A DNA stretch of 64,000 nucleotides from Knufia peltigerae (lineage: Eukaryota > Ascomycota > Eurotiomycetes > Chaetothyriales > Trichomeriaceae), in contig JAPDRN010000136.1 in assembly GCA_030247855.1 (NCBI GenBank), positions 1 to 64,000 of the forward strand, in the 5' to 3' direction. The notes beneath the pieces are model-generated. The model was given only the letters and a program-made list of their open reading frames with translations, was not told the origin of the DNA and ran no database searches. The position numbers and the translations under genes were made by a program. Positions 42,000-50,673 of this stretch are shown here, piece by piece; position 1 is the stretch's first letter; each line of letters starts with the position of its first letter.

Positions 42000-42884
42000 T
42001 CAGCAGGCAGTCGGCACGGCGGCCATCGCCGCCAGCAGTTCACGGTTCACCTGCTGGTGCCGCGCCTGCCAGGCTGGCAGATCGCTGGCAGTGATATCCG
42101 GTTGCCCATCCAGCGACGACAACCAGCGCTTGAAACGGCTCTGGTAGTTGGGCAGTGAAACCTCGCCGGTGATGTCGCTGCCCACCAGTCCACCGGTGCG
42201 CAGGGCCTCGATCACCATCAGTGCGTGTTCAAGCTGGAAGCGGCCCTGGTCCCAGTTGCTGCGCGCGACATCTTCAGCGAACACGTCCTTGTCGATCGAC
42301 AGATAGGTCGGCTGAGGTGCCTGCGCCTGTTCGGCGGCGAATGCGGCGACCAGCGCCTCGGGATGTTCGAAGCGGCGGAAGGCGCCTGCCATGCCCATGC
42401 GGCTCGCCCAGCCCACATCCACATCCATGCACCAGTAGGTCAGCCGCCGTCCCAGCAAGGGCCGCCAGTGGTTCTCCCACGCGTGGCCCACGCCGATATC
42501 GGTGGAGGTGATGCCCAGTACATGCACATGCGATACCTGCGGCAGCGCAGCGGCGGCATTCACCCAGGAACCGCAGTGCATGCCGAAGGGAAAGCGCATG
42601 TTGTCCGGATGGTTGTCCAGCACCACCAGCTGGAACGGGGCGCGCGTGTGCAGGCGCTGCAGCAGTGGCAGGCTGAGATGGTGGAAGTCGCCGCTGCCGA
42701 GCATCACCGTGCCGAGTTGTGTCGGCAACGGCAACAGAACGTCATTGGCGAAGCGCGACAGCGTGGTGTTTCGGCAGGCAAAACGCAGCGGGTCATGCCA
42801 GTGCCGCAGCGCGAGCGTGCGTGCCTGCGGCAAGGGCAGTACGCCACCATCGAGGTCGAGGATCAGCGGGGGGCGCAGTTGCAT
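42000..42884 (-). CDS. Arginase/ureohydrolase-fold protein (last gene of the 42-49 kb cluster)
   Basis: The 294-residue protein keeps the metal-binding motifs of the arginase superfamily: GSGDFHH, VVLDNHPDN with the D-x-H-x-D arrangement, and LSIDKDVF (DxD). Members hydrolyse amidine groups (arginine, agmatine, formiminoglutamate). The surrounding regions differ from standard arginases, so a novel substrate is likely. It follows the GNAT-like gene by 3 bases and is probably co-transcribed with it and with the class III aminotransferase. Confidence 0.75.
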   Translation of the reverse strand: MQLRPPLILDLDGGVLPLPQARTLALRHWHDPLRFACRNTTLSRFANDVLLPLPTQLGTVMLGSGDFHHLSLPLLQRLHTRAPFQLVVLDNHPDNMRFPFGMHCGSWVNAAAALPQVSHVHVLGITSTDIGVGHAWENHWRPLLGRRLTYWCMDVDVGWASRMGMAGAFRRFEHPEALVAAFAAEQAQAPQPTYLSIDKDVFAEDVARSNWDQGRFQLEHALMVIEALRTGGLVGSDITGEVSLPNYQSRFKRWLSSLDGQPDITASDLPAWQARHQQVNRELLAAMAAVPTAC

Positions 42885-42887
42885 CGG

Positions 42888-43961
42888 TCAGCCCCCTCCA
42901 TCCGGCTCACCCCGCAGGTGCGGGGCCAGCCTGCGCAGCGCGGCGCGCAGCAGGGGCGAACGCGCATGCACCGCATGCACGGTGGAAGTGAAGCGGGCAC
43001 CCAGTTCGGCCTTGATGCGTGAATCGGTCCAGCCGGCGACGTAGTGGCTGAGGCCGTGCTGCAACGCGTATTCCAGGTTTTGCATCCAGCTGACCGAGTA
43101 CAGGTTGTGGTCGCGCGACTGCGGATAGGACAGGCCGATGTACTTGTCCACCAGCTTGCCGGCGTGCACGTAGCACAGGTTCCAGCCGATCAGCTCGCCG
43201 TTGTGGCGGTAGAGGAACAAGTGCCCCTGACCCTGTGTGTCTGCCAGCAGGTGCTGGAAGAAGGGCAGGTCGAGCTGGTCGAAATGCACGGCGCTCTGTG
43301 CATACACCTGCAGGTACAGCGCATGCAGTTCGGCCTGCAGCCGGGGTTCGGCAAGGGCGGGGTCGCCGGTGGCGATGCAGTCGATCTGCAGATTGCTGCG
43401 TGAGCGCAGTTTGCGCCGGATGTTCTTGCGCCGCGCCGTGGACAGGCGCGCCAGGTAGGTGTCGATGCAGTCGAAATCGATCGCCACCCATGCCAGCGGC
43501 ATGCCTTCCAGCTGGATGAAGCCGCGTTCCAGCAGCGCCTGCAGGAACGCCTGGCTGTGCGCGTTGGCAGCGTCGTCCAGCAAGGGGGAATCGATCGCCA
43601 GATCCTTGACCACCAGCAGTCGACTGTCACCGACGCCGTGACGCAGCACGTCGTCGGCCAGTGCAGCCGCCGACACATGTGCCGGCAGCGGTGTGTACTC
43701 GGTGCTGGTGGCGCCGATGAACCGCGTCTGCCAGGTCAGCCACGGCTGCCACAGGCGCGACAGCGGCAGCGCCAGCAGGCGCGAGCGCAGTGCATCGTCC
43801 AGGGTCGTGGTCAGGTCCAATGGCGCACGGAAACTGGGCAGGCCGCTGGGCAGGCGGCTGGCATCGAACCCCAGGGGCGGGTGGGCCAGGAAGCCTTCCA
43901 GCAGCGCGGCCGGTTCCAGCGCGGTGCTGGATACACGCGGAATCATGTCCATGCGGGGCAC
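42888..43961 (-). CDS. GNAT / FemAB-like acyltransferase (BioF2-like domain)
   Basis: The 357-residue protein carries a GNAT-related domain of the Acetyltransf_6/peptidoglycan-biosynthesis type: STARRKNIRRKLRSRSNLQ, LYLQVYAQSAVHFDQLDLPF and LYRHNGELIGWNLCYVHAGK. This domain class includes enzymes that transfer acyl or amino acid groups to amines. It is coupled to the arginase-fold gene. The reaction is unknown. It follows the class III aminotransferase by 23 bases. Confidence 0.7.
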   Translation of the reverse strand: MPRMDMIPRVSSTALEPAALLEGFLAHPPLGFDASRLPSGLPSFRAPLDLTTTLDDALRSRLLALPLSRLWQPWLTWQTRFIGATSTEYTPLPAHVSAAALADDVLRHGVGDSRLLVVKDLAIDSPLLDDAANAHSQAFLQALLERGFIQLEGMPLAWVAIDFDCIDTYLARLSTARRKNIRRKLRSRSNLQIDCIATGDPALAEPRLQAELHALYLQVYAQSAVHFDQLDLPFFQHLLADTQGQGHLFLYRHNGELIGWNLCYVHAGKLVDKYIGLSYPQSRDHNLYSVSWMQNLEYALQHGLSHYVAGWTDSRIKAELGARFTSTVHAVHARSPLLRAALRRLAPHLRGEPDGGG

Positions 43962-43984
43962 GGGAACCGGCAGCGCATTGCGGC

Positions 43985-45385
43985 TCAGCCCTTGGCCTTG
44001 GTCAGCAGCTGGTCCAGCAGGGTGATCGCCAGATCGATCTCTTCGTAGGTGATGTTCAACGAAGGCGCGAAGGTGATCACGTTCTTGTACCAGCCACCGA
44101 CATCGAGCACGAGGCCCATGCGCTTGCCGTCGTGCAGCAGGTCACCGGCCAGGCCGATGTCGACCATGCGGTCCAGCAGCTCACGGTTCGGAGTGAAGCC
44201 ATCGGCGGCGCAGATTTCCGCACGCAGGGCCAGGCCGAGGCCATCGACATCGCCGATTTCCGGATGGCGCTTCTGCAGGCCGCGCAGGCCGTCGAGGAAG
44301 TAGGCGCCCTTTTCCGGCACGGTGCGCTCGTAGTCCATCTCCTTGCCCAGCTTCAGCACTTCCAGGCCCAGGCGCGTACCCAGCGGATTGGAGTTGAAGG
44401 TGGAGTGGGTGGAGCCCGGCGGGAACACGGTCGGGTTGATCAGCTCTTCGCGTGCCCACAGGCCCGACAACGGGTTGAGGCCGTTGGTCAGCGCCTTGCC
44501 GAACACCAGCAAGTCCGGAGTGACATCGAAGTGTTCGATGGCCCACAGCTTGCCGGTGCGCCAGAAGCCCATCTGGATCTCATCGACGACCATCAGGATG
44601 CCGTACTTGTCCAGCACGCGCTTGAGGCCCTTGAAGAAGTTGCGCGGCGGAATGACATAGCCACCGGTGCCCTGGATCGGCTCGACGTAGAACGCGGCGT
44701 ACTCGGCCTGGCCGACCTTGGGGTCCCACACGCCGTTGTACTCGCTTTCGAACAGGCGCTCGAACTGGTGCACGCAGTGGTCGGAGTACTCGTCCGGGGT
44801 CATGCCCTTCGGGCGACGGAACGGATACGGGAACGGGATGAACATCGCGCGTTCGCCGAAGTGGCCGTAACGACGGCGGTAGCGGTAGCTGGAGGTGATC
44901 GACGAGGCGCCAAGGGTGCGGCCGTGGTAGCCACCTTCAAACGCGAACATCAGGCTCTTGCCGTTGCGCGCGTTGCGGACGATCTTCAGCGAATCCTCCA
45001 CCGCCTGCGCACCACCGACGTTGAAGTGCACGCGGCCATCGAGGCCGAACTTCTCGTGCATGTCCACCGCGATGGTCTTGGCCAGCTGCACGCGCGTGGG
45101 GTGCAGGTACTGGCTGGCGACCTGCGGCAGGGCGTCGATCTGGTCCTTCAACGCATTGTTCAGGCGCTGGTTGGCGTAACCGAAGTTGCACGCCGAGTAC
45201 CACATCTGCAGATCGAGGTAGGGGGTGCCGGCGGCATCGAACATGTAGCTGCCTTCGCAGCGCTGGAAGATCTTCGGCGGATCGACGTAGTGCACGGTGT
45301 CGCCGAAGGAACTGTAGCGGGCTTCGTCTGCCAGCAGCTGCGCATCGGTGATGGCGGCATCGGCGTTCTTGTCAAAAATATTCAT
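43985..45385 (-). CDS. Class III PLP-dependent aminotransferase
   Basis: The 466-residue protein has the full class III aminotransferase pattern: NFGYANQRLNNALKDQIDAL, MFAFEGGYHGRTLGA, VEPIQGTGGYVIPP, LMVVDEIQMGFWRTGK and the PLP-lysine stretch LLVFGKALTNGLNPL. Relatives act on omega-amino substrates such as diaminobutyrate, ornithine or GABA. The start at 45385 (MNIFDK) was preferred to 45421. It sits between the HAD phosphatase and the GNAT-like gene in an operon-like run. Confidence 0.9.
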   Translation of the reverse strand: MNIFDKNADAAITDAQLLADEARYSSFGDTVHYVDPPKIFQRCEGSYMFDAAGTPYLDLQMWYSACNFGYANQRLNNALKDQIDALPQVASQYLHPTRVQLAKTIAVDMHEKFGLDGRVHFNVGGAQAVEDSLKIVRNARNGKSLMFAFEGGYHGRTLGASSITSSYRYRRRYGHFGERAMFIPFPYPFRRPKGMTPDEYSDHCVHQFERLFESEYNGVWDPKVGQAEYAAFYVEPIQGTGGYVIPPRNFFKGLKRVLDKYGILMVVDEIQMGFWRTGKLWAIEHFDVTPDLLVFGKALTNGLNPLSGLWAREELINPTVFPPGSTHSTFNSNPLGTRLGLEVLKLGKEMDYERTVPEKGAYFLDGLRGLQKRHPEIGDVDGLGLALRAEICAADGFTPNRELLDRMVDIGLAGDLLHDGKRMGLVLDVGGWYKNVITFAPSLNITYEEIDLAITLLDQLLTKAKG

Positions 45386-45433
45386 CGGTTCGGTTCCGGA
45401 GAGGGCATTCAAAGGAAGCAACGGGCGGAGCGA

Positions 45434-46261
45434 TCAGGCGGTGGCGAGCAGCCGCGGAAGCGAGGGCTGAAGCAGGCTGCCGTCGAGCAGGCGCGGCAGC
45501 AGCGCAGTAGCGTCGTGGAAGGTGTCGATGGCAGCGTGGGGAATGCCGGCGTTGGTGCAATGGCCGATCAGGCGACGCTTGGCGAACACGAAATCGGCGT
45601 GTTCGGACACGCAGAAATCCGAGGCGCCATCGCCGATCATCAGCACGCGGGGAGCTTCGTCGGCACGCGCCAGCGCCGCGCAGGTGCACTTGCAGGTGCC
45701 GCTGCGGCAGCCTTCGGCCTGGTAGGGAGATTCAAGCTGCCAATGGCCGTCACACCAGCGCAGGTGGTTGGCCACTACAGGCAGCGGTGGCAAGCCATGG
45801 TTGGCANNNNNNNNNNNNNNNNNNNNNNNNNNNNNNNNNNNNNNNNNNNNNNNNNNNNNNNNNNNNNNNNNNNNNNNNNNNNNNNNNNNNNNNNNNNNNN
45901 NNNNATGGTTGGCCACTACAGGCAGCGGTGGCAAGCCATGGTTGGCAAGGATGCGATGGATCGCGTAGTCCAGGCCGTCGCTGACGATGCGCAGTGGCAG
46001 GCCCAATGCGTGTGCGCGATTGACGAAGGCGACGAAGCCCGGATCGATCCGTACCTGGTCCAGGTGTGCATCGAGTGTGGCCGGATCCAGCATCAGCAGG
46101 CGGACCTGGCCCTGCATGCATTCACGCGAGCCGATCTCACCCGAACGCCACTGATCTTCCAGCTGCTGCCAACCGGGCTGGCCGAATTTTTCCAACAGTG
46201 AGTCGATGACGTCCTCGAGGCTGATGGTGCCATCGAAGTCACACAGGATGCTCCATTGCAT
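45434..46261 (-). CDS. HAD-IB family phosphatase, SerB/MtnX-like (split by an assembly gap)
   Basis: The protein begins MQWSILCDFDGTISLEDVID, the DxDGT catalytic HAD motif I. Motif II is LRIVSDGLDY, and VLMIGDGASDFCVSEHADFV is motif IV. It is of the MtnX/phosphoserine phosphatase type and cleaves a small phosphate ester. The gene is interrupted by N at 45807-45904; the 42 bases on each side are identical, and removing the gap plus one copy restores a continuous frame of about 228 residues. It is 48 bases upstream of the class III aminotransferase and would act in the same pathway. Confidence 0.82.
   Translation of the reverse strand: MQWSILCDFDGTISLEDVIDSLLEKFGQPGWQQLEDQWRSGEIGSRECMQGQVRLLMLDPATLDAHLDQVRIDPGFVAFVNRAHALGLPLRIVSDGLDYAIHRILANHGLPPLPVVANHXXXXXXXXXXXXXXXXXXXXXXXXXXXXXXXXXANHGLPPLPVVANHLRWCDGHWQLESPYQAEGCRSGTCKCTCAALARADEAPRVLMIGDGASDFCVSEHADFVFAKRRLIGHCTNAGIPHAAIDTFHDATALLPRLLDGSLLQPSLPRLLATA
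45807..45904. other. Assembly gap (98 N) flanked by a duplicated 42-bp contig end
   Basis: The 42 bases at 45765-45806 and 45906-45947 are identical, apart from an extra A at 45905 where the left copy is preceded by G. Removing 45807-45947 (141 bases, a multiple of 3) leaves the HAD phosphatase frame intact. The duplicated residues read ANHGLPPLPVVANH on the minus strand. Confidence 0.9.
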
Positions 46262-46422
46262 GGGCAGCTCCGTCGATGAAGAGAGGCCTTGGCACGATGC
46301 CGGCGACGGGGCCAATGTAGGCAGGCCGTCTTTCTCGTTCCTTTCCGCCTGAAAGCTCGAACGGAGGCGCTCGGGAAGCGTTCAGCCAGTGACGCGAAGC
46401 AGGCCTCGCCTGGCTTCAGCGA

Positions 46423-47625
46423 CTATTGGCGTGCCAGTACCTTCGCGATCTCGCGGGTGTCTTCATGGGTCAGCCAGGGGCTGTTGCCCACGGTCAGGGA
46501 GCGTGCGGCGAAGTCGCGGGCATTGGGTACGTCCGCGTCTGCGACGACGCCTCGCAGATTGGCATAGTCCGGCAGGGCGTGGATGAACATGCGGCTGACA
46601 CCCAGGCCGCGCTGCCACAGCGATGAAAGCGCTTTGTCACGCGCACGTTCGCTGGGCAGCAGCAGCATCAGCATCGGCCAGGTGCCAAGAGTGCCAGGCA
46701 TCCCGTCCACCACTTCAACGGCAGGCAGCGATTCCAGCTGCACGCGCAGCTGCAGCGCGCGCAGGCGGGCGGCCTGCAGGAAGGCGGGCAGGCGCTGTGC
46801 TGCGCGTGCACCGACGTTCTGCCGCCAACGGCTGACGCGATGCTGTGGAATGTCCAACGGAAATACATCGCCCACCGCAGCTTCCAGGTCGCCGCTGCGC
46901 AGGGCACGCCGCAGCGGGTTTCCATACACCAGCGACAGCAGGGAAGGGCGGTAGCAGGCCGCCAGGCCCAACAGCTGCAGGCTGCGGGTCAGTTCCCAGC
47001 GCAGGCTGAAGGGCGTGCTTCCTGCGGCCTGCTCGATCAATGCCGCACGCAGTTCTTCATCACGTGTCAGCAGCAGGCCGCCCTCATGCAGGCTCAGGCC
47101 CTTGCCAGCGGCCAGACTGAAGAAACCGATATCGCCGCGCAGGCCGACGCTGTTGCCGGCCACGCGTGCACCCAGTGCCTGCGCAGCGTCCTCGATCACC
47201 CATGCGCCGACGCGGTGCGCGATCGCACAGGCGTGATCGACATTGGCGATGCGCCCGCCCAGATGCGTGGGAATGATCGCCAGCGTGCGCGTATCGGCGG
47301 CGGCATGCAGTGCTGCCGGGTCGAAATCGAAATGGTCGCGGCGGGTATCGCACAGCTGTATGCGCAGGCCGAGGCTGTGCACGGCAATCGGTACCAGCGG
47401 ACAGGTATACGCCGGCAGGATCACCGTATCGCGTTGCGGCGCGCGCCTGCGCAGGGTGCGCAGGGCGATCAGCAGGGCGTGGGTGCCCGAACAGGTCAGC
47501 TGCAGCGGCGGCGTGCCCAGCTGCTCGGCGAGAATCGCGCACAGGTCACCGCCGCCGGGAAGGAAATCGCCGGCCTGCAGCGGCAGGCCGGCTGTGGGCG
47601 GCAACTCGCGCGACAGCAGTCTCAC
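46423..47625 (-). CDS. DegT/DnrJ/EryC1/StrS family aminotransferase
   Basis: The 400-residue PLP enzyme shows the DegT pattern: QLTCSGTHALLIALRTL with the cofactor-binding Ser-Gly-Thr, VILPAYTCPLVPIAV, WVIEDAAQALGA and the PLP-lysine motif FFSLAAGKGLSLHEGG. Members transaminate sugar nucleotides and related keto substrates. It overlaps the SMR-like gene upstream by 4 bases. The family usually aminates nucleotide-linked sugars, but no sugar-nucleotide biosynthesis gene is visible nearby. Confidence 0.88.
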   Translation of the reverse strand: MRLLSRELPPTAGLPLQAGDFLPGGGDLCAILAEQLGTPPLQLTCSGTHALLIALRTLRRRAPQRDTVILPAYTCPLVPIAVHSLGLRIQLCDTRRDHFDFDPAALHAAADTRTLAIIPTHLGGRIANVDHACAIAHRVGAWVIEDAAQALGARVAGNSVGLRGDIGFFSLAAGKGLSLHEGGLLLTRDEELRAALIEQAAGSTPFSLRWELTRSLQLLGLAACYRPSLLSLVYGNPLRRALRSGDLEAAVGDVFPLDIPQHRVSRWRQNVGARAAQRLPAFLQAARLRALQLRVQLESLPAVEVVDGMPGTLGTWPMLMLLLPSERARDKALSSLWQRGLGVSRMFIHALPDYANLRGVVADADVPNARDFAARSLTVGNSPWLTHEDTREIAKVLARQ

Positions 47626-48020
47626 GGGGCGGGTTCGGTTGCAGCGTGCGGATCATCCGCTTCGGCACGACCCAGGCAGATGATGCCGCCCACGATCAGC
47701 ACCGCACCGATCAGGTGATGCAGCGTCAGCGGTTCGTGCAGCAGCCACGCCGACAGCAGCAGCACGCTGATCACTTCCAGATGAGAGGCGGCGAACGCAG
47801 GGCCGATCGGCGCATGTCGCAGCAGACTCATCCAGGTGAAGAACGCGCCGACGTAACCAAGCATCGCGCCGTACACCCAAGGCTGTGACAGCACGCGCAG
47901 CAGCCACGCGGTGTTGGCCTCGACCGGCAGCGCGGCGTCGCCGGCATACTTGAAGCACAGCTGGGCCAGGGTGTCGAAGGTCATCAGCAATGGGAAACCG
48001 ACCAGGTACAGCCGCCTCAT
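47622..48020 (-). CDS. Small EamA/SMR-like transporter subunit (second)
   Basis: The 132-residue protein has four hydrophobic helices, with an N-terminal VGFPLLMTFDTLAQLCFKYA, a middle VYGAMLGYVGAFFTWMSLLR and C-terminal LIGAVLIVGGIICLG. The ATG at 48020 overlaps the stop of the first subunit by 4 bases. Pairs of such half-transporters (as ArnE/ArnF) work together to flip a lipid-linked substrate. The gene is overlapped in turn by the DegT gene. Confidence 0.78.
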   Translation of the reverse strand: MRRLYLVGFPLLMTFDTLAQLCFKYAGDAALPVEANTAWLLRVLSQPWVYGAMLGYVGAFFTWMSLLRHAPIGPAFAASHLEVISVLLLSAWLLHEPLTLHHLIGAVLIVGGIICLGRAEADDPHAATEPAP

Positions 48021-48376
48021 GTTCCGGCTCCAACCACGGCAACGCCGGCGCTGACCAGCAGCATGCCGGTCACCCGCAACGGCGTCAGCCGCTCGCGGAA
48101 CAGGATGCGGCCGGCGACCATCAGCGCGACGATGTTGATCGAGCCGAGCAGCACGCCCTGCGACAACGGCACCAGCGACAGGAAGGCGATCCAGGCGACG
48201 AATTCGAGCACGTAGCAAGCGATGCCCAGCCATAGCCAGGGACGGCCGAACATGTGTTTCCAGCGTTGCAGGCCTTCGCCATCCTGCGGGTCGCTGGCGG
48301 CAGCCTTGAAGGCCAACTGGCCGCCGGTGTCGAGCACCACGTTGACCAGCCACAGCAGGGTCGCAAGCGATCCCAT
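48017..48376 (-). CDS. Small EamA/SMR-like transporter subunit (first)
   Basis: The 119-residue protein again has four helices: LLWLVNVVLDTGGQLAFKAA, WLWLGIACYVLEFVAWIAFL, SINIVALMVAGRILFRE and VTGMLLVSAGVAVVGAG. The ATG at 48376 begins 2 bases before the stop of the upstream hydrolase gene region ends (stop at 48378-48380). The DTGGQLAFK motif is characteristic of ArnE/ArnF- and SMR-type proteins. It most likely forms a heterodimer with the next gene. Confidence 0.78.
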   Translation of the reverse strand: MGSLATLLWLVNVVLDTGGQLAFKAAASDPQDGEGLQRWKHMFGRPWLWLGIACYVLEFVAWIAFLSLVPLSQGVLLGSINIVALMVAGRILFRERLTPLRVTGMLLVSAGVAVVGAGT

Positions 48377-48377
48377 C

Positions 48378-49214
48378 TCAGGCGACCGCCTGCAGCACGC
48401 CCGCACGTTCGCCGATGTCGCTGAAGAAGCGCGCGCTGCGGCGGATCACCTCGCGCCGTTCGCGATCGATGGTGATCATGTGGTAACTGTCTTCCAGTAC
48501 CACCAGTTCGGTCGGGCCGCTGACGCGCGAGATCACCAGTTCGGCATTGCCCATGCTGGCCACGTCGTCCTCGCGGGCATGCATCACCAGGCATGGTGCC
48601 GTGACCTGGTGCAGGTGACGCCGTGTCCAGGTGCTCAGTGCACGCATTTCGGCCAATGCATGCCACGGGTTGCCTGGCAGGCCGGCAGCGGCACTGTCAC
48701 CAGAGAGCATGGCGGCGCTGACCTGCGCACGCAGGCGCTCGTCGCGCAGGCCGTACGGCGGTTCTTCCATGAACATGCGGTCGCGGCCGATGCCCAGGCG
48801 CTTGAACCACGGCAACAGGAACGAGAAGCGTGCGACCGCCGGAATGTTCCAGCCGTCGTAGCGGAAGGTGGCACCGTACACCCCCACGCCGGAGACCCAG
48901 TCCGGCCGCCGCGCGGCCAGCGCCAGCGCCAGCACCGCACCCATCGACAGCCCGCCGACGAACAACTGGTCGGCCTTGCCGCGCAGGTTCGCCGCCGCAT
49001 CTTCCACGCCCTGGTACCACTGTTCCCAGCGGGTCTGCAGCAGGTCCTCGACGCTGCCGCAGTGGCCCGGCAACTGCACGCCGTGCACGCTGAAGCCGGC
49101 GTTGTTCAGGCCTTTGCCCAGCATGCGCATCTCGGCCGGCGTGCCGGTAAGGCCATGGATCAGCAGGACACCCTGCGGGCCACCGGGAAGAAAGAACTCA
49201 TGGGATGCAGGCAC
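48378..49214 (-). CDS. Alpha/beta hydrolase, carboxylesterase type
   Basis: The 278-residue protein resembles Est30-type carboxylesterases: GVLLIHGLTGTPAEMR (oxyanion hole), the nucleophile elbow VGGLSMGAVLALA, the acid region VMHAREDDVAS and the catalytic His in LEDSYHMITID. It is the first gene of the 42-49 kb cluster on the minus strand; its stop nearly touches the start of the first SMR-like gene. It may release a product or act independently. Confidence 0.85.
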   Translation of the reverse strand: MPASHEFFLPGGPQGVLLIHGLTGTPAEMRMLGKGLNNAGFSVHGVQLPGHCGSVEDLLQTRWEQWYQGVEDAAANLRGKADQLFVGGLSMGAVLALALAARRPDWVSGVGVYGATFRYDGWNIPAVARFSFLLPWFKRLGIGRDRMFMEEPPYGLRDERLRAQVSAAMLSGDSAAAGLPGNPWHALAEMRALSTWTRRHLHQVTAPCLVMHAREDDVASMGNAELVISRVSGPTELVVLEDSYHMITIDRERREVIRRSARFFSDIGERAGVLQAVA

Positions 49215-49293
49215 CAGTCGGCTCCAGCGCGGCAGTCGGGAAGGTCAGCATCGCAAGCGCGATTTTCGGCAACCTTTCAACGGCCCGGCTGGA

Positions 49294-50673
49294 TCAAGGG
49301 CCCTTCAGCAACGGTATGGTGATGGACACCTTCAGGCCGCCATCGGGACGGTTGAGGTAACCCAGGCGCCCGCCCAGATGCTCGACGGCCTCATGGGCGA
49401 TGGCCAGGCCCAGGCCGGTGCCGCTGGCGGCAGTGCCGGGCGCACGGAAGAAGCGTTCCCCCAGCCGCGACATCACGTCCTCGGGTACCCCCGGGCCGTT
49501 GTCTTCGACGTACAGCTCGACATCGTTGTCGTCCAGGGTCTGCACGCCCACCGTGACGGTCGCATCCACGCCGGCGTAGCGCAGGGCGTTGTCGATCAGA
49601 TTGTCCAGCGCCTCGTGCAGCAGGGCGCCGTTGCCCAGTATCCGCACCCGCTGCTGCGGACCCAGGTAGCCCAGGTCGATGCCATCGCGGATCGCTTCGG
49701 GCACGCGCATGCCCACCCATTGCGGCACCAGCTCGGACAGGTCCAACGCCTCCACCGTCTCCGGCACGGTCTGGGCACGGCTCAACGCCAGCAGCTGGGT
49801 GCTGACGCGGGCGGTTCGCTGGTTGAGCCGGCGGATGTTCTGCAGTGCTTCGCGCACGCTCTCTGGATCGCCGTGGGCCAGTGCCTGGTCCACGTGCAGT
49901 GCCATGCCCGCCAGCGGCGAACGCAACTGGTGCGCGGCATCGGCAATGAAGCGGTTCTGCAGCGTGATCATTTCCGCCTGCCGCGCGAACAGGCCATCAA
50001 TGGTGCTGATCAGAGGCTGGATTTCCTCGGGCACGTCGGCATCGGAAATCGGTGCCAGCTCGCCGCGGCGCTGGGCCAGGCGCGAGGTCAGCGGGGTCAG
50101 GATACGCAGGCCGTGGGTGACGCCGAACCAGACCAGCGCGGCCATTCCCAGGGCCAGCATGGCCATCAGGGGAATGACGATCATCAGGATCTCGCGTGCA
50201 CGCTGGCGGCGGTCGGCCATGCTTTCGGCCACGGTCACCGCCAGCTGGTCCTGCGGATCGTTCATCGCCTGGGTGCAGACCGTCGACATGCGCACCTGCT
50301 GGCCGTTCAATTCACCTTCGTACAGCGCCGGGTGCGTGCCGCTGCAGTCCTGCGACGGTGCATAGGCGCTGAAATCGGCGTTGCCGGCGATGGTGCCCAG
50401 GCGGCTGCTGTCGACGTTGAAGTAGCGATGACCGTCGGGGTCGTACTCGATGAGGAAACGTGCCTGCGGGGACAGGTCGCTGCTGACCGGCATGGTGCCG
50501 AGCATCTGTGCGAACGACACGGTGTCGTCGGTCAGGTTACGGTCGTGGATGCGGTTGGAGTAGTCCAGCGCCACGTAGTACGCCAGCAACGTGTTGAAGG
50601 TCAGCAGGCCCAGCATCGGCAGCGCCAGGAAGGCGAGCAGACGCCGTCGCAGGCTGGGCGGTCCGCTGATCAC
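49294..50673 (-). CDS. Sensor histidine kinase, TctE-like
   Basis: The 459-residue kinase starts at a GTG overlapping the regulator stop (GTGA). N-terminal helix LLAFLALPMLGLLTFNTLLA, a periplasmic domain of about 120 residues with two cysteines (DCSGTH and TVCTQA), a second helix ILMIVIPLMAMLALGMAALV and a HAMP-like linker. The HisKA motif FIADAAHQLRSPLAG has the phosphorylated His248. The ATPase domain contains DNLIDNALRYAG, VEDNGPGVPE and GTGLGLAIAHEAVEH. The pattern follows TctE-type kinases of tricarboxylate sensing, but no tct transport genes are adjacent. Confidence 0.9.
   Translation of the reverse strand: MISGPPSLRRRLLAFLALPMLGLLTFNTLLAYYVALDYSNRIHDRNLTDDTVSFAQMLGTMPVSSDLSPQARFLIEYDPDGHRYFNVDSSRLGTIAGNADFSAYAPSQDCSGTHPALYEGELNGQQVRMSTVCTQAMNDPQDQLAVTVAESMADRRQRAREILMIVIPLMAMLALGMAALVWFGVTHGLRILTPLTSRLAQRRGELAPISDADVPEEIQPLISTIDGLFARQAEMITLQNRFIADAAHQLRSPLAGMALHVDQALAHGDPESVREALQNIRRLNQRTARVSTQLLALSRAQTVPETVEALDLSELVPQWVGMRVPEAIRDGIDLGYLGPQQRVRILGNGALLHEALDNLIDNALRYAGVDATVTVGVQTLDDNDVELYVEDNGPGVPEDVMSRLGERFFRAPGTAASGTGLGLAIAHEAVEHLGGRLGYLNRPDGGLKVSITIPLLKGP

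Noticed and set aside
43790..46201. 803-residue plus-strand open frame running through the second gap
   Set aside because: Antisense to the class III aminotransferase and HAD genes; created by the open N run and high GC.
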